A DNA stretch of 64,000 nt from Marinibactrum halimedae (GCF_021234875.1 NZ_JAJQVM010000029.1:1-64000), one strand, 5' to 3'; counted from the first letter of the stretch, positions 54,079 through 63,094 are shown. The notes: generated by a model not told the origin, from the letters alone. Made by a program: numbers and translations.

Positions 54079-55278
54079 GTGAAGTTTTCCAAATGTATTT
54101 TTGTGTTTTTGTTCATTTTTGGTGCAGTTGGATGTAACGATGTTAAAAAAAGGGGCGATTTGAGTGTGGTGCGTATTGCAACATTTAATGTATCAATGGA
54201 GGAGGAAAACTATCCAATTGAACAGGAGTTAGAAAAAGGCAGTTCAGTCTTGCAGTATCATTTGTCGACTGGCAGGAATCAGCAGATGCGTAATATCGCT
54301 GAAATATTACAGCGCACTCGACCAGACATTGTGTTATTGAATGAGTTTGATTTTATAGAAGATCGATCTAAGGGAGTTGATGCTTTTCAACAAAATTACC
54401 TGTCTATCGCTCAGCATGAGAGCGTGTCCCCTATCAATTATCCTCATATTTTCCTCGCACCTACCAATACGGGTGCGCCCAGCCCATACGATTTTGATCA
54501 GGATGGTGTGGCATCGGGTGTGGGAGGCGATGCTTGGGGTTTTGGCAAATATCCGGGGCAATATGGAATGGTTTTGCTGAGTCGTTTCCCTATTAATAAG
54601 GAGGAAGCGCGAACACTTCAATTATTTAAATGGAGTGATATGCCTGGGGCGCTGCAGCCAAAGCACCCTGAGACCAATCAGCCTTGGTTTTCACAAGAGC
54701 AATGGCAGGCATTGCGACTATCATCTAAATCTCATTGGGATGTACCGGTTATGGTGGGTGAGAAGCGAATCCATGTATTGGCTCAACACCCTACACCGCC
54801 GGTCTTTGATGGGCCTGAAAATCGAAATGGATTGCGAAACCATGACGAGTTGAGATTGACCGCCGATTACCTTTCTGAAGAAACCTCGACTTATATTTAT
54901 GACGATAAAGGTAATAGAGGAGGGTTGTCGGGTGACCGATTTGTCATCTTGGGGGATTTGAATGCGAGTATTTATAGCGATGCCACGTACCCAGGGGCAA
55001 TGGAGCGTTTGCTCAATCACCCTAAAGTGAACAGCGATTTCATTCCGACCAGTCGGGCCGGGGCGGCAGTTGTTCCTGAGCTACCTTATGCCAAAGAGTT
55101 TACGGCTGCGTGGAAGAGCCGAGCTGATTATGTTCTACCTTCTAAATCAGGCTTCAATGTTATCGACGGTGCTGTTTTCTGGCCCGAAAAAAACAGCCCC
55201 CTGTATAGATTGGTGGAGTCGCGAGAGGCATCGTCAGACCACCGGTTAGTGTGGCTAGAATTAGAAATGGTTGATTGA
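54079..55278 (+). CDS. Lipoprotein with endonuclease/exonuclease/phosphatase (EEP) domain
   Basis: A 399-residue predicted lipoprotein: signal FLFIFGAVGC with lipidated Cys19, then an EEP (DNase I-like) fold. Metal and catalytic motifs are visible: RIATFNVSM, the Glu in VLLNEFDFIED, HVLAQHPTPP, the Asp/Asn of VILGDLNASI and the terminal SSDHRLVWLELEM. EEP members include nucleases, phytase-linked phosphatases and phosphodiesterases, so its substrate is open. The start is GTG 54079 with GGGGAT upstream. It diverges from receptor copy 3, a placement common for a receptor and its surface hydrolase. Confidence 0.85.
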   Translation: MKFSKCIFVFLFIFGAVGCNDVKKRGDLSVVRIATFNVSMEEENYPIEQELEKGSSVLQYHLSTGRNQQMRNIAEILQRTRPDIVLLNEFDFIEDRSKGVDAFQQNYLSIAQHESVSPINYPHIFLAPTNTGAPSPYDFDQDGVASGVGGDAWGFGKYPGQYGMVLLSRFPINKEEARTLQLFKWSDMPGALQPKHPETNQPWFSQEQWQALRLSSKSHWDVPVMVGEKRIHVLAQHPTPPVFDGPENRNGLRNHDELRLTADYLSEETSTYIYDDKGNRGGLSGDRFVILGDLNASIYSDATYPGAMERLLNHPKVNSDFIPTSRAGAAVVPELPYAKEFTAAWKSRADYVLPSKSGFNVIDGAVFWPEKNSPLYRLVESREASSDHRLVWLELEMVD

Positions 55279-55332
55279 GCAAGGTTCATCATCATGATGA
55301 GCAAATCTGGATGCCGATTTTGTGAATTCATG

Positions 55333-55338
55333 TACAAT
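55333..55338 (+). promoter_or_regulatory. Candidate -10 element of glyA
   Basis: TACAAT about 82 bp before the ATG; no clear -35 at proper spacing. Confidence 0.3.
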
Positions 55339-55419
55339 CTGCGCTTCTTTAAAACGAGTCCCGCATTTTGTGCCAGGGCCATTTATTGTGCTAAGACCAA
55401 CAGACGGTAGGGTGACGCC

Positions 55420-56688
55420 ATGTTTGACAAATCGCTGACAATAGAAACGTACGATCCAGAGCTCTGGGAAGCCATTACGAATGAGGATCGTCGACAGGAA
55501 GAGCATATTGAGCTGATTGCTTCAGAAAACTACACCAGTCCGATGGTAATGGCGGCTCAAGGCACCAAGCTTACCAACAAGTATGCGGAAGGTTATCCTA
55601 ATAAGCGGTATTACGGTGGATGTGAGTACGTTGATAAGGCTGAGGTGTTGGCGATTGAGCGTGCTAAAACCTTATTTGGTGCGGATTACGCCAATGTCCA
55701 ACCCCATTCTGGCTCGCAGGCGAATGCGGCGGTGTATCAGGCATTGTGTGCACCTGGGGATACGGTTTTGGGTTTTAGTTTGGCTCATGGCGGTCATTTA
55801 ACTCATGGCGCCAAAGTGAATTTTTCAGGCAAGATTTACAACGCTGTGCAGTATGGCTTGAACGCTGAAACCGGCGAGGTGGATTACGAAGAGGTAGAGC
55901 GTTTAGCCGAAGAGCATAAGCCCAAGATGATCGTTGCCGGGTTTTCTGCGTACTCGCAAATCATGGATTGGCAGCGTTTCCGTGATATTGCGGACAAAGT
56001 TGGTGCCTACTTATTAGTGGATATGGCGCATGTGGCGGGGCTGGTTGCAGCGGGTGTTTACCCAAGCCCTGTGGGGATCGCAGATGTCACCACATCCACA
56101 ACCCATAAAACGTTACGCGGCCCACGCGGCGGTATTATCTTGGCGAAAGCAAATCCAGAAATCGAAAAGAAGCTCAATTCTGCCGTCTTCCCTGGTGGTC
56201 AGGGTGGGCCGTTGATGCATGTGATTGCAGCCAAAGCGGTAAGCTTTAAAGAAGCCATGACCGATGAGTACAAGGCGTATCAAACACAAGTAGTGGCCAA
56301 TGCGAAAACGATGGCCAATACTTTTATGGATCGAGGTATAAAAATTGTTTCTGGTGGCACCGAAAACCACTTAATGTTGGTGGATTTAATTGGTAAAGAA
56401 TACACCGGTAAAGATGCCGATGAAGCGCTTGGTCAGGCGAATATCACCGTCAATAAAAATGCTGTTCCTAATGACCCTCGCTCTCCGTTTATTACCTCAG
56501 GCTTGCGTGTGGGGACTCCGGCCATTACGACACGTGGCTTTAAAGAAGAACAAGTTGAGCGATTAACCCACTGGATTTGTGACGTGTTGGAGAGTTTGGA
56601 AAATGGAAATTCAGACTCAGTCATTGCAGAAGTGAAAGAGAAAGTGCTCGGGCTGTGTGCCGACTACCCGGTTTACGGGCCAAACTGA
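55420..56688 (+). CDS. glyA: Serine hydroxymethyltransferase
   Basis: A PLP enzyme that converts serine and tetrahydrofolate to glycine and 5,10-methylene-THF, the main source of one-carbon units. 422 residues, normal length. [20 protein letters not shown] at the N-terminus, [29 protein letters not shown], and the PLP Lys in [15 protein letters not shown]. Substrate-binding regions [17 protein letters not shown] and [14 protein letters not shown] follow. The ATG has AGGGTGA upstream. A terminator follows the gene. Confidence 0.97.
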   Translation: MFDKSLTIETYDPELWEAITNEDRRQEEHIELIASENYTSPMVMAAQGTKLTNKYAEGYPNKRYYGGCEYVDKAEVLAIERAKTLFGADYANVQPHSGSQANAAVYQALCAPGDTVLGFSLAHGGHLTHGAKVNFSGKIYNAVQYGLNAETGEVDYEEVERLAEEHKPKMIVAGFSAYSQIMDWQRFRDIADKVGAYLLVDMAHVAGLVAAGVYPSPVGIADVTTSTTHKTLRGPRGGIILAKANPEIEKKLNSAVFPGGQGGPLMHVIAAKAVSFKEAMTDEYKAYQTQVVANAKTMANTFMDRGIKIVSGGTENHLMLVDLIGKEYTGKDADEALGQANITVNKNAVPNDPRSPFITSGLRVGTPAITTRGFKEEQVERLTHWICDVLESLENGNSDSVIAEVKEKVLGLCADYPVYGPN

Positions 56689-56743
56689 ACGAGAGTTGAT
56701 GCTCTTTAGGGCATTCATTTCTTGGAGATGCATTTTCTGATTG

Positions 56744-56771
56744 AAGCCGCGCCGTGAGGTGCGGCTTTTTT
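56744..56771 (+). terminator. Terminator of glyA
   Basis: AAGCCGC / GCGGCTT stem continued by CC/GG after one mismatch, followed by a T tract. Confidence 0.85.
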
Positions 56772-56799
56772 GTGGGTGAGACTTAATATTCCTCTGCTC

Positions 56800-56805
56800 T
56801 ATAAT
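56800..56805 (+). promoter_or_regulatory. Consensus -10 (TATAAT) of the HDOD gene
   Basis: A perfect TATAAT, 31 bp before the preferred ATG at 56836 and just after the glyA terminator; no strong -35 is seen. It supports the downstream start. Confidence 0.4.
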
Positions 56806-56835
56806 TTGTTTACTGAAGATAAAGGGGATATCTGG

Positions 56836-57861
56836 ATGGCAGGCTTTCTTGGGCGTTTTAAAAATCTTTTTTCAGAATCCTCAACATCCAACACTCGTGA
56901 GTCGATGGAAGATTGTGGATTTTTGGGGGTGGATGCGCGAGCGCTTGTGAAGCTCGATAAGCAATTTGTGGTGTTTCTATTGGGTGGTGATCCTGATGTT
57001 GAGAAAACAGCGGAAGTGGCTATTCCTGCGGCGCAATTGGAAAAAGCGAAAAAAATTCGCGTACTGTTAAATCGCTCCGTTAGAGATCAACCTCTCACCA
57101 AAATAGCACCGCGTATGCCCAGTGTGATGCCGAAGCTCATGCGGAGTTTAAGGGATAAAAACGCCAGTACTGAAGACATTGTAAAAATTATTATCCAAGA
57201 TCCATTGCTGCTCAGTACGGTCTTACGCCAAGTGAACAGCGCTTATTTTAATCCTCGTAAACGCCGGGTGAGTGATATTCGCAAAGCGGTGGTGCATTTG
57301 GGAATGGATGGCCTACGTTTGGTGATGACGGCAGCGTTATTGCAGCCGGTGATACAGCGTCAGACATCCTTTTTCGGTGAAGCAGGTAAACACCTTTGGT
57401 TGCACTCACATCAGGTGGCGGCTCTGGCGGAAATGTTGGCTCGCAGCCGTAAGCTGGATGGCCTAGATGCTTATCTTGTGGGGCTTATGCATGAAATGGG
57501 GCGCTTAACCTTGCTTCATGAAATGTGCCGCATTATGAGTACCGCCGGAATAAAAGTACCGCCACCTCCTGAAGCGTTGGTAGGTATGCTATCTGAAAAC
57601 AGCGCCTTATTAAGTTACCGTGTTGCTCAAGAGTGGGAGTTGCCCAACACTATTTGTGTGGCTTTGCAGGAACAAACCAGTATGCCCACTGAGCCGCCTC
57701 CACCGGGAATAGGACGATTGGTGGCGGAAGTAAATGTATTGGCGGAGTATTATTGTTTGCGAAATCACCTTAATAGCGCAAACCGGGAAGTAAAGCGGGT
57801 GGCAGAGCAATTAATGATTACACCAGATAAATTGGAAACCCTAGAGCACTTGGATACTTAG
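56836..57861 (+). CDS. HDOD domain signalling protein
   Basis: A 341-residue protein from the ATG at 56836, which has AAAGGGGAT upstream; the frame is open to 56770, which is unlikely to be used. The first 100 residues look like an unassigned sensory part. The HDOD domain follows from about residue 115 (MPSVMPKLMRSLRDKNAST, DPLLLSTVLRQVNSAYFNPR, VVHLGMDGLRLVMTAAL). Later HSHQVAALAEMLAR and LVGLMHEMGRL correspond to the degraded HD site. HDOD proteins act in signal transduction, often with c-di-GMP, but the partner here is unknown. Confidence 0.86.
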   Translation: MAGFLGRFKNLFSESSTSNTRESMEDCGFLGVDARALVKLDKQFVVFLLGGDPDVEKTAEVAIPAAQLEKAKKIRVLLNRSVRDQPLTKIAPRMPSVMPKLMRSLRDKNASTEDIVKIIIQDPLLLSTVLRQVNSAYFNPRKRRVSDIRKAVVHLGMDGLRLVMTAALLQPVIQRQTSFFGEAGKHLWLHSHQVAALAEMLARSRKLDGLDAYLVGLMHEMGRLTLLHEMCRIMSTAGIKVPPPPEALVGMLSENSALLSYRVAQEWELPNTICVALQEQTSMPTEPPPPGIGRLVAEVNVLAEYYCLRNHLNSANREVKRVAEQLMITPDKLETLEHLDT

Positions 57862-57910
57862 GTCTGTCTTGAGGTATCTCTTGATGTTTGGTGGGCCTTA
57901 GCGTTCATTA

Positions 57911-57955
57911 AACTTTAGTGTTAGTGAACTTTGGTGTTTAGTGAACCTTATAGTG
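57911..57955. repeat. Imperfect 16-17 bp tandem repeat at the 3' end of the CLC gene
   Basis: AACTTTAGTGTTAGTG (57911-57926), AACTTTGGTGTTTAGTG (57927-57943) and a partial AACCTTATAGTG (57944-57955). The last part lies in the final codons of the CLC gene. Confidence 0.7.
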
Positions 57956-59677
57956 GTTGTTAATCGCATCGCGGGAGATGATTCCCACAATAGAAGTACC
58001 GACTACTGGGCGATGAGATCGCTCAACATACACTGCTTCTGCATTGTGTGCCTTCATTAATTGATGAGCTTCGAGCAGGTTGGCGGTATCGTGAATGGGG
58101 TAAATGGCTAGGCGCTTGCCCGGCAATTCTGCTAATTGTATCGACTCTTCTAACGTTAATACCTTCTCTGGCGCACTGTCTAAAAAAGAGGCCAAATCGG
58201 CTGCTCGTAAAGCATTTAACGATTGTGTTTCAGGGTTTTCAAAAATAATCCACAGAGGTTGATTGTTCAGAAGTTGGTGGGCGTCATCGCACTCAAGGAC
58301 GGGGTCGGAAACCACAAATTGTGTATTCATCACACTTAATACCCCAATTCTCGATAATTCCCGCCGAGGGGCGTTGGAGTCAATGTTGTGACCCTGCGCG
58401 CTGAGCAGCGCGAGAAAAACGCCGTCGGCGTTAAAGAGTCGTCGTGTTACCAAGGAGGCTATCACCACCACCATCATGCTGGGGAAAATGACATTGGGAT
58501 TGTGGGTGAGCTCCAATATTGCGACCAGCGCGGCAAGCGGTGCATTGAGTACCGCCCCCATCATGGCCGTCATGCCAATTAGTACATACAGTCCATCGCT
58601 GTGCACGCCACTGATGGATTGCCCAATAATACCGAAAGCGCCGCCAAGGCAGGCTCCAATTACCAGTGTTGGTCCAATCAGCCCGCCGGGAAGTCCAAGG
58701 CCAATGGCCGCAGACGATATCACCAGTTTAGTCAGGGCGATGGCAAGGAGTAATTGCAGCGAAAAATTACCCGCGATGGCATCTTCTATTGTGTCGTAAC
58801 CCAAGCCGAGTATTTCAGGAAAAACCAAAGCCGTCAGCCCAGTCAACCCGCCTGCTATGGCAAACCGTATGACCATAGGCCAGTGTGCAACAGACAGGCT
58901 TGACCTTAGTATCCAGGAATAAGTGGTTGCCGAAAGGCCAATTCCAATCCCAATCACGATCATAAAGGGAAACTCATAGAGGCTGGTGAGTTGCGAATGG
59001 GCAATCACAAAGCTGTGGTCATGTCCAAACATAGCGCGAGTTATGATGGCGCCGGTGACGGAGGAAATAATGATGGGAATAAATCCGGCAATGGTGTATT
59101 CCATCATGACTACTTCCATGGCGAAGATCACCCCAGCCAGGGGCGTATTGAACGAAGCTGAAATACCTGCTGCTACGCCGCAGCCAATGAGTGTGCGCAT
59201 ACTGTTATTGGGAATACGGAGCCAGCGGCCAACAAAACTGGCGGTCGCAGCGCCCAAATGAACAGAGGGGCCTTCACGACCGACCGATTGCCCTGTAATT
59301 AAGCAGGTGATACCACCAAAGAATTGCACGAAGAAGTTGGAAGCGGGCATGTGGCCTTGGTGATTATGGAGTCGATCCAGGACATGCCCGACCCCCACTT
59401 TAATACGTCGTGAGGGTAGCCACATCAACAACGCCCCTAAGGCGGTGGCGCCAAACAGTGGCAGCCAGAATCGGGCCGACTGAGGCAACCCTTCGAAATT
59501 GTCAATATGTTCAGGTAAAGATAATAAAGGTAGGTCGACAAGCAAACGAAAACCAACCACCACGGTTCCCGTTGCAACACCCGCCAAGAGCGCTAAAAAA
59601 GTCAATTGGGGTAGCGCATCTAAGTAGGCCAATTGATGACGAAAGTTTCTCAAGTAAAGGGCAATGTGTGTTTTCAT
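57938..59677 (-). CDS. CLC-family chloride channel/antiporter with CBS domains
   Basis: A 579-residue inner-membrane CLC protein. GQSVGREGPSVHLGAA holds the gating Glu, GVAAGISASFNTPLAGVIFA and GLGLPGGLIGPTLVIGACLG the other selectivity loops. The first selectivity loop, GSGIP in E. coli ClcA, reads GVGHV here. A C-terminal CBS pair (about 430-579: RIGVLSVMNTQFVVSD, IVGIISRDAINNHY) would sense nucleotides. The ATG at 59677 is conventional; a TTG at 59686 with AAAGGA before it is also possible. Whether it exchanges Cl-/H+ or only conducts cannot be decided. Confidence 0.9.
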   Translation of the reverse strand: MKTHIALYLRNFRHQLAYLDALPQLTFLALLAGVATGTVVVGFRLLVDLPLLSLPEHIDNFEGLPQSARFWLPLFGATALGALLMWLPSRRIKVGVGHVLDRLHNHQGHMPASNFFVQFFGGITCLITGQSVGREGPSVHLGAATASFVGRWLRIPNNSMRTLIGCGVAAGISASFNTPLAGVIFAMEVVMMEYTIAGFIPIIISSVTGAIITRAMFGHDHSFVIAHSQLTSLYEFPFMIVIGIGIGLSATTYSWILRSSLSVAHWPMVIRFAIAGGLTGLTALVFPEILGLGYDTIEDAIAGNFSLQLLLAIALTKLVISSAAIGLGLPGGLIGPTLVIGACLGGAFGIIGQSISGVHSDGLYVLIGMTAMMGAVLNAPLAALVAILELTHNPNVIFPSMMVVVIASLVTRRLFNADGVFLALLSAQGHNIDSNAPRRELSRIGVLSVMNTQFVVSDPVLECDDAHQLLNNQPLWIIFENPETQSLNALRAADLASFLDSAPEKVLTLEESIQLAELPGKRLAIYPIHDTANLLEAHQLMKAHNAEAVYVERSHRPVVGTSIVGIISRDAINNHYKVH

Positions 59678-60089
59678 CAAAGGCAATTGTCCTTTTGGCG
59701 CCTGTAGACTTGTATTAAAGGGCGATGAATCGTTGTGCGGCTATGCTGATGGAAGCAAAACACCATTACAGTGCAGCAACAGTCATGAATGTACTAATAA
59801 ATGTGAATGTATTGATGGCTGTGCATGTGTTGATAATTGTGCATGTGTTGACAATTGTGAATGTAGCAATAGCCATCTAAATGGGCTCTGTAGCAACAAG
59901 CTGTATCGCAACGGTTTGGTGTTTATCGGCTCGTTGTGGATAAATCTGTCAGTTATTCTTTCGATTTTGCGTGATGAAACTTATCATAGTCTACATCGTT
60001 TTGATGAATGTTCTTATAAATGTCGCGTTTGGCATTCTTGTAAGTGGCTTCATCTTACAGCTCAAACTGAATCTCATAGCTCAATGTGA
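59664..60089 (+). CDS. Cysteine-rich ORF with metallothionein-like CxC repeats (uncertain)
   Basis: A 141-codon frame with about 19 Cys. Its centre is made of 18-bp (6-codon) repeats giving the pattern C-x-C-x3 four times ([24 protein letters not shown]) with a preceding HECTNK unit. Cys codons are kept while other positions vary. The pentapeptide CSNSH appears twice, encoded by TGC-AGC-AAC-AGT-CAT and TGT-AGC-AAT-AGC-CAT, which differ only at silent positions. It looks like a metal-binding peptide, but the only ATG (59664) lies inside the start of the opposite CLC gene; the alternative is TTG 59733. The second half ([11 protein letters not shown]) is unlike a metallothionein. It ends 23 bp before argC and may be spurious. 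Confidence 0.35.
   Translation: MCVFIKGNCPFGACRLVLKGDESLCGYADGSKTPLQCSNSHECTNKCECIDGCACVDNCACVDNCECSNSHLNGLCSNKLYRNGLVFIGSLWINLSVILSILRDETYHSLHRFDECSYKCRVWHSCKWLHLTAQTESHSSM
59785..59874. repeat. 18-bp tandem repeat, five units
   Basis: ATGAATGTACTAATAAAT, GTGAATGTATTGATGGCT, GTGCATGTGTTGATAATT, GTGCATGTGTTGACAATT and GTGAATGTAGCAATAGCC. The period is a multiple of three, so all frames stay open. Confidence 0.85.
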
Positions 60090-60112
60090 ATCGATCAATC
60101 TGGAGGGTGCCT

Positions 60113-61153
60113 GTGATTAACGTAGGTATTGTTGGGGGCACGGGGTACACCGGTGTAGAGTTATTAAGACTATTGGCAGGTCATCCGAATGCTCAGGTGA
60201 GTGTGATTACCTCTCGTGGTGAAGCGGGTACACCGGTAGCGGATATCTTTCCTAACCTTCGCGGTATCATTGATCTTGAATTCACTGTACCGGATGTGAA
60301 AATTTTATCGGCCTGCGATGTAGTGTTTTTTGCGACCCCTCATGGTGTGGCCCAATCAATGATGTCTGAACTGATTGGTTCCGGGGTTCGAGTGATTGAT
60401 TTGTCGGCGGACTTTCGGATTCGTGACATTCCTACATGGGAGCACTGGTATGGTCAAACTCATGGTTGTCCTGAGTTAGTTGAGACCGCTGTTTATGGGC
60501 TTCCCGAGGTCAATCGTGCTGAAATTGCTAAAGCGCAATTAGTGGCTTGTCCTGGTTGTTACCCAACAGCAACACAATTGGGGTTGATTCCTCTATTGGA
60601 GCACAATGTTGTTGACCCCAGCCGATTGTCCGTGAGTGCGGCATCTGGCGTCAGTGGCGCCGGTCGTCAAGGTAAGTTGGACAATATATTTTCTGAAGTG
60701 GGTGAAAGCTTTAAGGCTTACGCTGCGGGTGGGCATCGGCATTTGCCAGAGATCGAGCAAGGTTTGCGAGAGGTTCAGCCATCGGTTGCAACACCAGCAG
60801 AAGTGACTTTCGTACCCCATTTATTACCCATGATTCGAGGTATACACGCGACATTATTTGCTGAATTGACGGATACCAACGTGGATCTACAGCAGTTATT
60901 TGAAAGCCGTTATCGGCAAGAGCCTTTTGTGGATGTATTGCCTGCGGGCTCGCATCCGCAAACCCGTAGCGTTAAATCATCCAATATGTGTCGAATTGCG
61001 GTTTTTCGGCCACAAGGGCGTAAGGCAATTACAGTGTTGTCTGTGATTGATAATTTAACGAAGGGAGCATCAGGGCAGGCCATTCAAAATATGAACATTA
61101 TGTTTGGTTTTAAAGAGAATTTAGGATTAGAGGCGGCAGCATTATTGCCTTAA
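60113..61153 (+). CDS. argC: N-acetyl-gamma-glutamyl-phosphate reductase
   Basis: The third enzyme of arginine synthesis: NADPH-dependent reduction of N-acetylglutamyl-5-phosphate to the semialdehyde. The start is the GTG at 60113, with GGAGG six bases upstream, giving 346 residues ([20 protein letters not shown]). The frame is open to 60086 but that region is upstream of the ribosome site. The catalytic Cys is C149 in [13 protein letters not shown], and the [12 protein letters not shown] His block is also present. It is followed by the coiled-coil, bactofilin and erpA genes, the arrangement known from Pseudomonas. Confidence 0.95.
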   Translation: MINVGIVGGTGYTGVELLRLLAGHPNAQVSVITSRGEAGTPVADIFPNLRGIIDLEFTVPDVKILSACDVVFFATPHGVAQSMMSELIGSGVRVIDLSADFRIRDIPTWEHWYGQTHGCPELVETAVYGLPEVNRAEIAKAQLVACPGCYPTATQLGLIPLLEHNVVDPSRLSVSAASGVSGAGRQGKLDNIFSEVGESFKAYAAGGHRHLPEIEQGLREVQPSVATPAEVTFVPHLLPMIRGIHATLFAELTDTNVDLQQLFESRYRQEPFVDVLPAGSHPQTRSVKSSNMCRIAVFRPQGRKAITVLSVIDNLTKGASGQAIQNMNIMFGFKENLGLEAAALLP

Positions 61154-61286
61154 AAGGGTGATTTTGCTGTGACCAGTGACTTTGTGAGATGTTCACAGCT
61201 ATATCAAAAGTTATATCAATATGTAGGTTAGAGCTAATGATGTTAAGGCTAGTTCTGTTGCGATTAATAATGATGGTAGGACCTTT

Positions 61287-62033
61287 ATGGCAGCGGTAAA
61301 AGGCACCAAACAGCCTAAAATGGTGGTTGTGCCCTATAGGCCTGGCCGACGGTGGGCCATGGTATTTTCTTTTCTGGCATTTGGTGTTTTAACTGGTGTG
61401 GCAAGTTATCTGTGGGGCACCTATCAAACGGCGCAAACCCTACAAGGTGTTATGACTGAGCGCGATACGTTGCACGCCCAAGGTGAAGCTCTGCAAGCAG
61501 AGTTAAATTCGGTACGCCAAGAAACGGTCAACCTGCGTTTAGGATCAGAAATTGACAGAAAGGCCAGTGAGGACGTACGCGGAGAGGTCACGTCACTCAA
61601 AGAGCGCATTGCTGAATTAGAAGCAGACATCAGTTTTTACCGTGGCTTGATGGAGCCTACGGACAACAAAAAAGGCTTAGTGATTGGTCAGGTTAATGTC
61701 ATTTCCACGGGCAAGCCACGAACGTATAAATACAAAGTGGTTCTACAACAGCTGACGACAAATCACAGGCTTTTGAGTGGTCAGTTACAAGTGAGTGTGG
61801 TTGGCCGTGAATCTGAATCTGGGGTCATTAAACGCATTGCGCTAAAAGAGTTGTCTCAACAAGTTGAGGCAGAGAATATTCGATTGCGATTTAAGTATTT
61901 TCAGAATGTGGAAGGTGAGTTGGTTATCCCGACGGGATTTGAGCCTGAGCGTCTTGAATTAATTGCAAAATCCACAGGCAAAAAAGGCCAAGTTGTTGAA
62001 AAGAAATTCGGCTGGTTGGTGCAGGAGAGTTGA
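61287..62033 (+). CDS. Membrane-anchored coiled-coil protein (DUF6776-like)
   Basis: A 248-residue protein with one N-terminal membrane helix (WAMVFSFLAFGVLTGVASYL, about 23-42), a coiled coil (residues about 55-115: LQAELNSVRQETVNLRLGSE, VTSLKERIAELEADISFY) and a C-terminal beta-domain (VLQQLTTNHRLLSGQLQVSV). It is the protein always found between argC and the bactofilin gene in this group of bacteria; its function is unknown, perhaps a partner of the bactofilin. The ATG follows GGTAGGA. Its stop is 3 bp from the bactofilin start. Confidence 0.8.
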   Translation: MAAVKGTKQPKMVVVPYRPGRRWAMVFSFLAFGVLTGVASYLWGTYQTAQTLQGVMTERDTLHAQGEALQAELNSVRQETVNLRLGSEIDRKASEDVRGEVTSLKERIAELEADISFYRGLMEPTDNKKGLVIGQVNVISTGKPRTYKYKVVLQQLTTNHRLLSGQLQVSVVGRESESGVIKRIALKELSQQVEAENIRLRFKYFQNVEGELVIPTGFEPERLELIAKSTGKKGQVVEKKFGWLVQES

Positions 62034-62036
62034 TTC

Positions 62037-62540
62037 ATGTTTGGTAAAAAAAATTCAGAAGGTGCTGTGAGTAAATCAGGGACGACATTGATTTCAAAGA
62101 ATACGGAAGTCTTGGGTGATGTGGTATTTACCGGCAACCTCATGGTGGAAGGGGTGGTCCGAGGTAATATTAATGTCCGTGACGGAAAAGAGGCGCATTT
62201 ACAGCTATTGGATACCGCAGAAGTCACGGGCGAAATTAACGTGCCAACCATTGTGATTAATGGGCGAGTGCGTGGTGATGTGTATTCCAGTAAGCATATT
62301 GAATTGGCGGCTAAGGCTGTTGTGGATGGCAACGTCCATTATAATTTGATCGAAATGGTCAGAGGTTCTCAAGTGAATGGGAATTTGGTGTATGAGCCAA
62401 ATGCCCAAAATGCTCCCAGCTCGAAGGGTGATGCCAATAATAAAGGCGGTATTAGTGCATCAGAGAAATCTTCCCCACAGCCTGAATCACACAGCAGTAA
62501 TTCTAACGTGGTTGCTAGCACTAAGGTCGCTAAGGCGTAG
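62037..62540 (+). CDS. Bactofilin (polymer-forming cytoskeletal protein)
   Basis: A 167-residue bactofilin. A short flexible N-terminus leads into the right-handed beta-helix core (TEVLGDVVFTGNLMVEGVVR, GNINVRDGKEAHLQLLDTAE, INVPTIVINGRVRGDVYSSK, GNVHYNLIEMVRGSQVNGNL), then a Ser/Asn-rich disordered tail. Bactofilins polymerise without nucleotides and scaffold envelope or cell-shape proteins. The ATG has AGGAGAG upstream, 3 bp after the coiled-coil gene, so the two are translationally coupled. Confidence 0.92.
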   Translation: MFGKKNSEGAVSKSGTTLISKNTEVLGDVVFTGNLMVEGVVRGNINVRDGKEAHLQLLDTAEVTGEINVPTIVINGRVRGDVYSSKHIELAAKAVVDGNVHYNLIEMVRGSQVNGNLVYEPNAQNAPSSKGDANNKGGISASEKSSPQPESHSSNSNVVASTKVAKA

Positions 62541-62656
62541 TTGAGGCGTGCAGTAAGTAGAGTATTCGTTGGGGCCTTTATGCTATGCAATAAGAGTCGT
62601 AGTCCGGAAGGGGGGATAATGTTAATCTCCAATTTGATGGGTTAAGAGAGGTTGAT

Positions 62657-63013
62657 ATGTCAACGGAAGCATATGCTGTAGATGAAGCGGCAATTTTGGT
62701 GACAGAGAGCGCTGTCAGTAAAGTAAAAGAGTTGATTGAAGATGAAGGCAACGATGATTTGAAGCTGCGTGTCTTTGTAACAGGGGGTGGGTGTTCTGGT
62801 TTTCAGTACGGTTTCACCTTTGATGAGCTGGTGGGTGATGAGGACTCAGTAGTGGAATCAGGTGGTATCCGCGTTCTAGTAGATTCTCTCAGCTATCCTT
62901 TTCTGTCCGGCGCTACGGTTGATTATGAGCAGGGCTTGGCGGGTTCGAAATTCGTGATTACTAACCCAAATGCCTCCAGCACCTGTGGTTGCGGCTCATC
63001 TTTTTCTGTATAG
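62657..63013 (+). CDS. erpA: Iron-sulfur cluster insertion protein ErpA
   Basis: An A-type carrier that delivers Fe-S clusters to apoproteins such as IspG and respiratory enzymes. 118 residues with the three invariant Cys: C46 in [11 protein letters not shown] and C110/C112 in [10 protein letters not shown]. The ATG follows GAGAGGT. It is 116 bp after the bactofilin gene and converges with anmK. Confidence 0.95.
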   Translation: MSTEAYAVDEAAILVTESAVSKVKELIEDEGNDDLKLRVFVTGGGCSGFQYGFTFDELVGDEDSVVESGGIRVLVDSLSYPFLSGATVDYEQGLAGSKFVITNPNASSTCGCGSSFSV

Positions 63014-63032
63014 CCTTTCGATATTGCTAATG

Positions 63033-63077
63033 GAGTTTGTTGCAGCGAATGTAGCAAACTCTCTTTCCTTTTTTCCT
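63033..63077 (+). terminator. Probable erpA terminator
   Basis: GAGTTTG (63033-63039) / CAAACTC (63055-63061) with a 15-base loop, followed by a pyrimidine-rich run with T6. Confidence 0.5.
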
Positions 63078-63094
63078 CTTTCTTTAAAAGTCAG

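Noticed and set aside
54056-54082. 8-codon ORF overlapping the EEP lipoprotein start by GTGA
   Set aside because: No ribosome site; too short to separate from chance, unlike the 22-codon case at 20212.
59725-59880. 51-codon hydrophobic ORF (repeated VHVLIIV-type segments) with an AAAGGG upstream, like a small toxin
   Set aside because: It is another frame of the 18-bp repeat. The duplicated segment changes amino acids in this frame but is silent in the Cys-rich frame, so the latter is favoured. No antitoxin or antisense promoter was seen.
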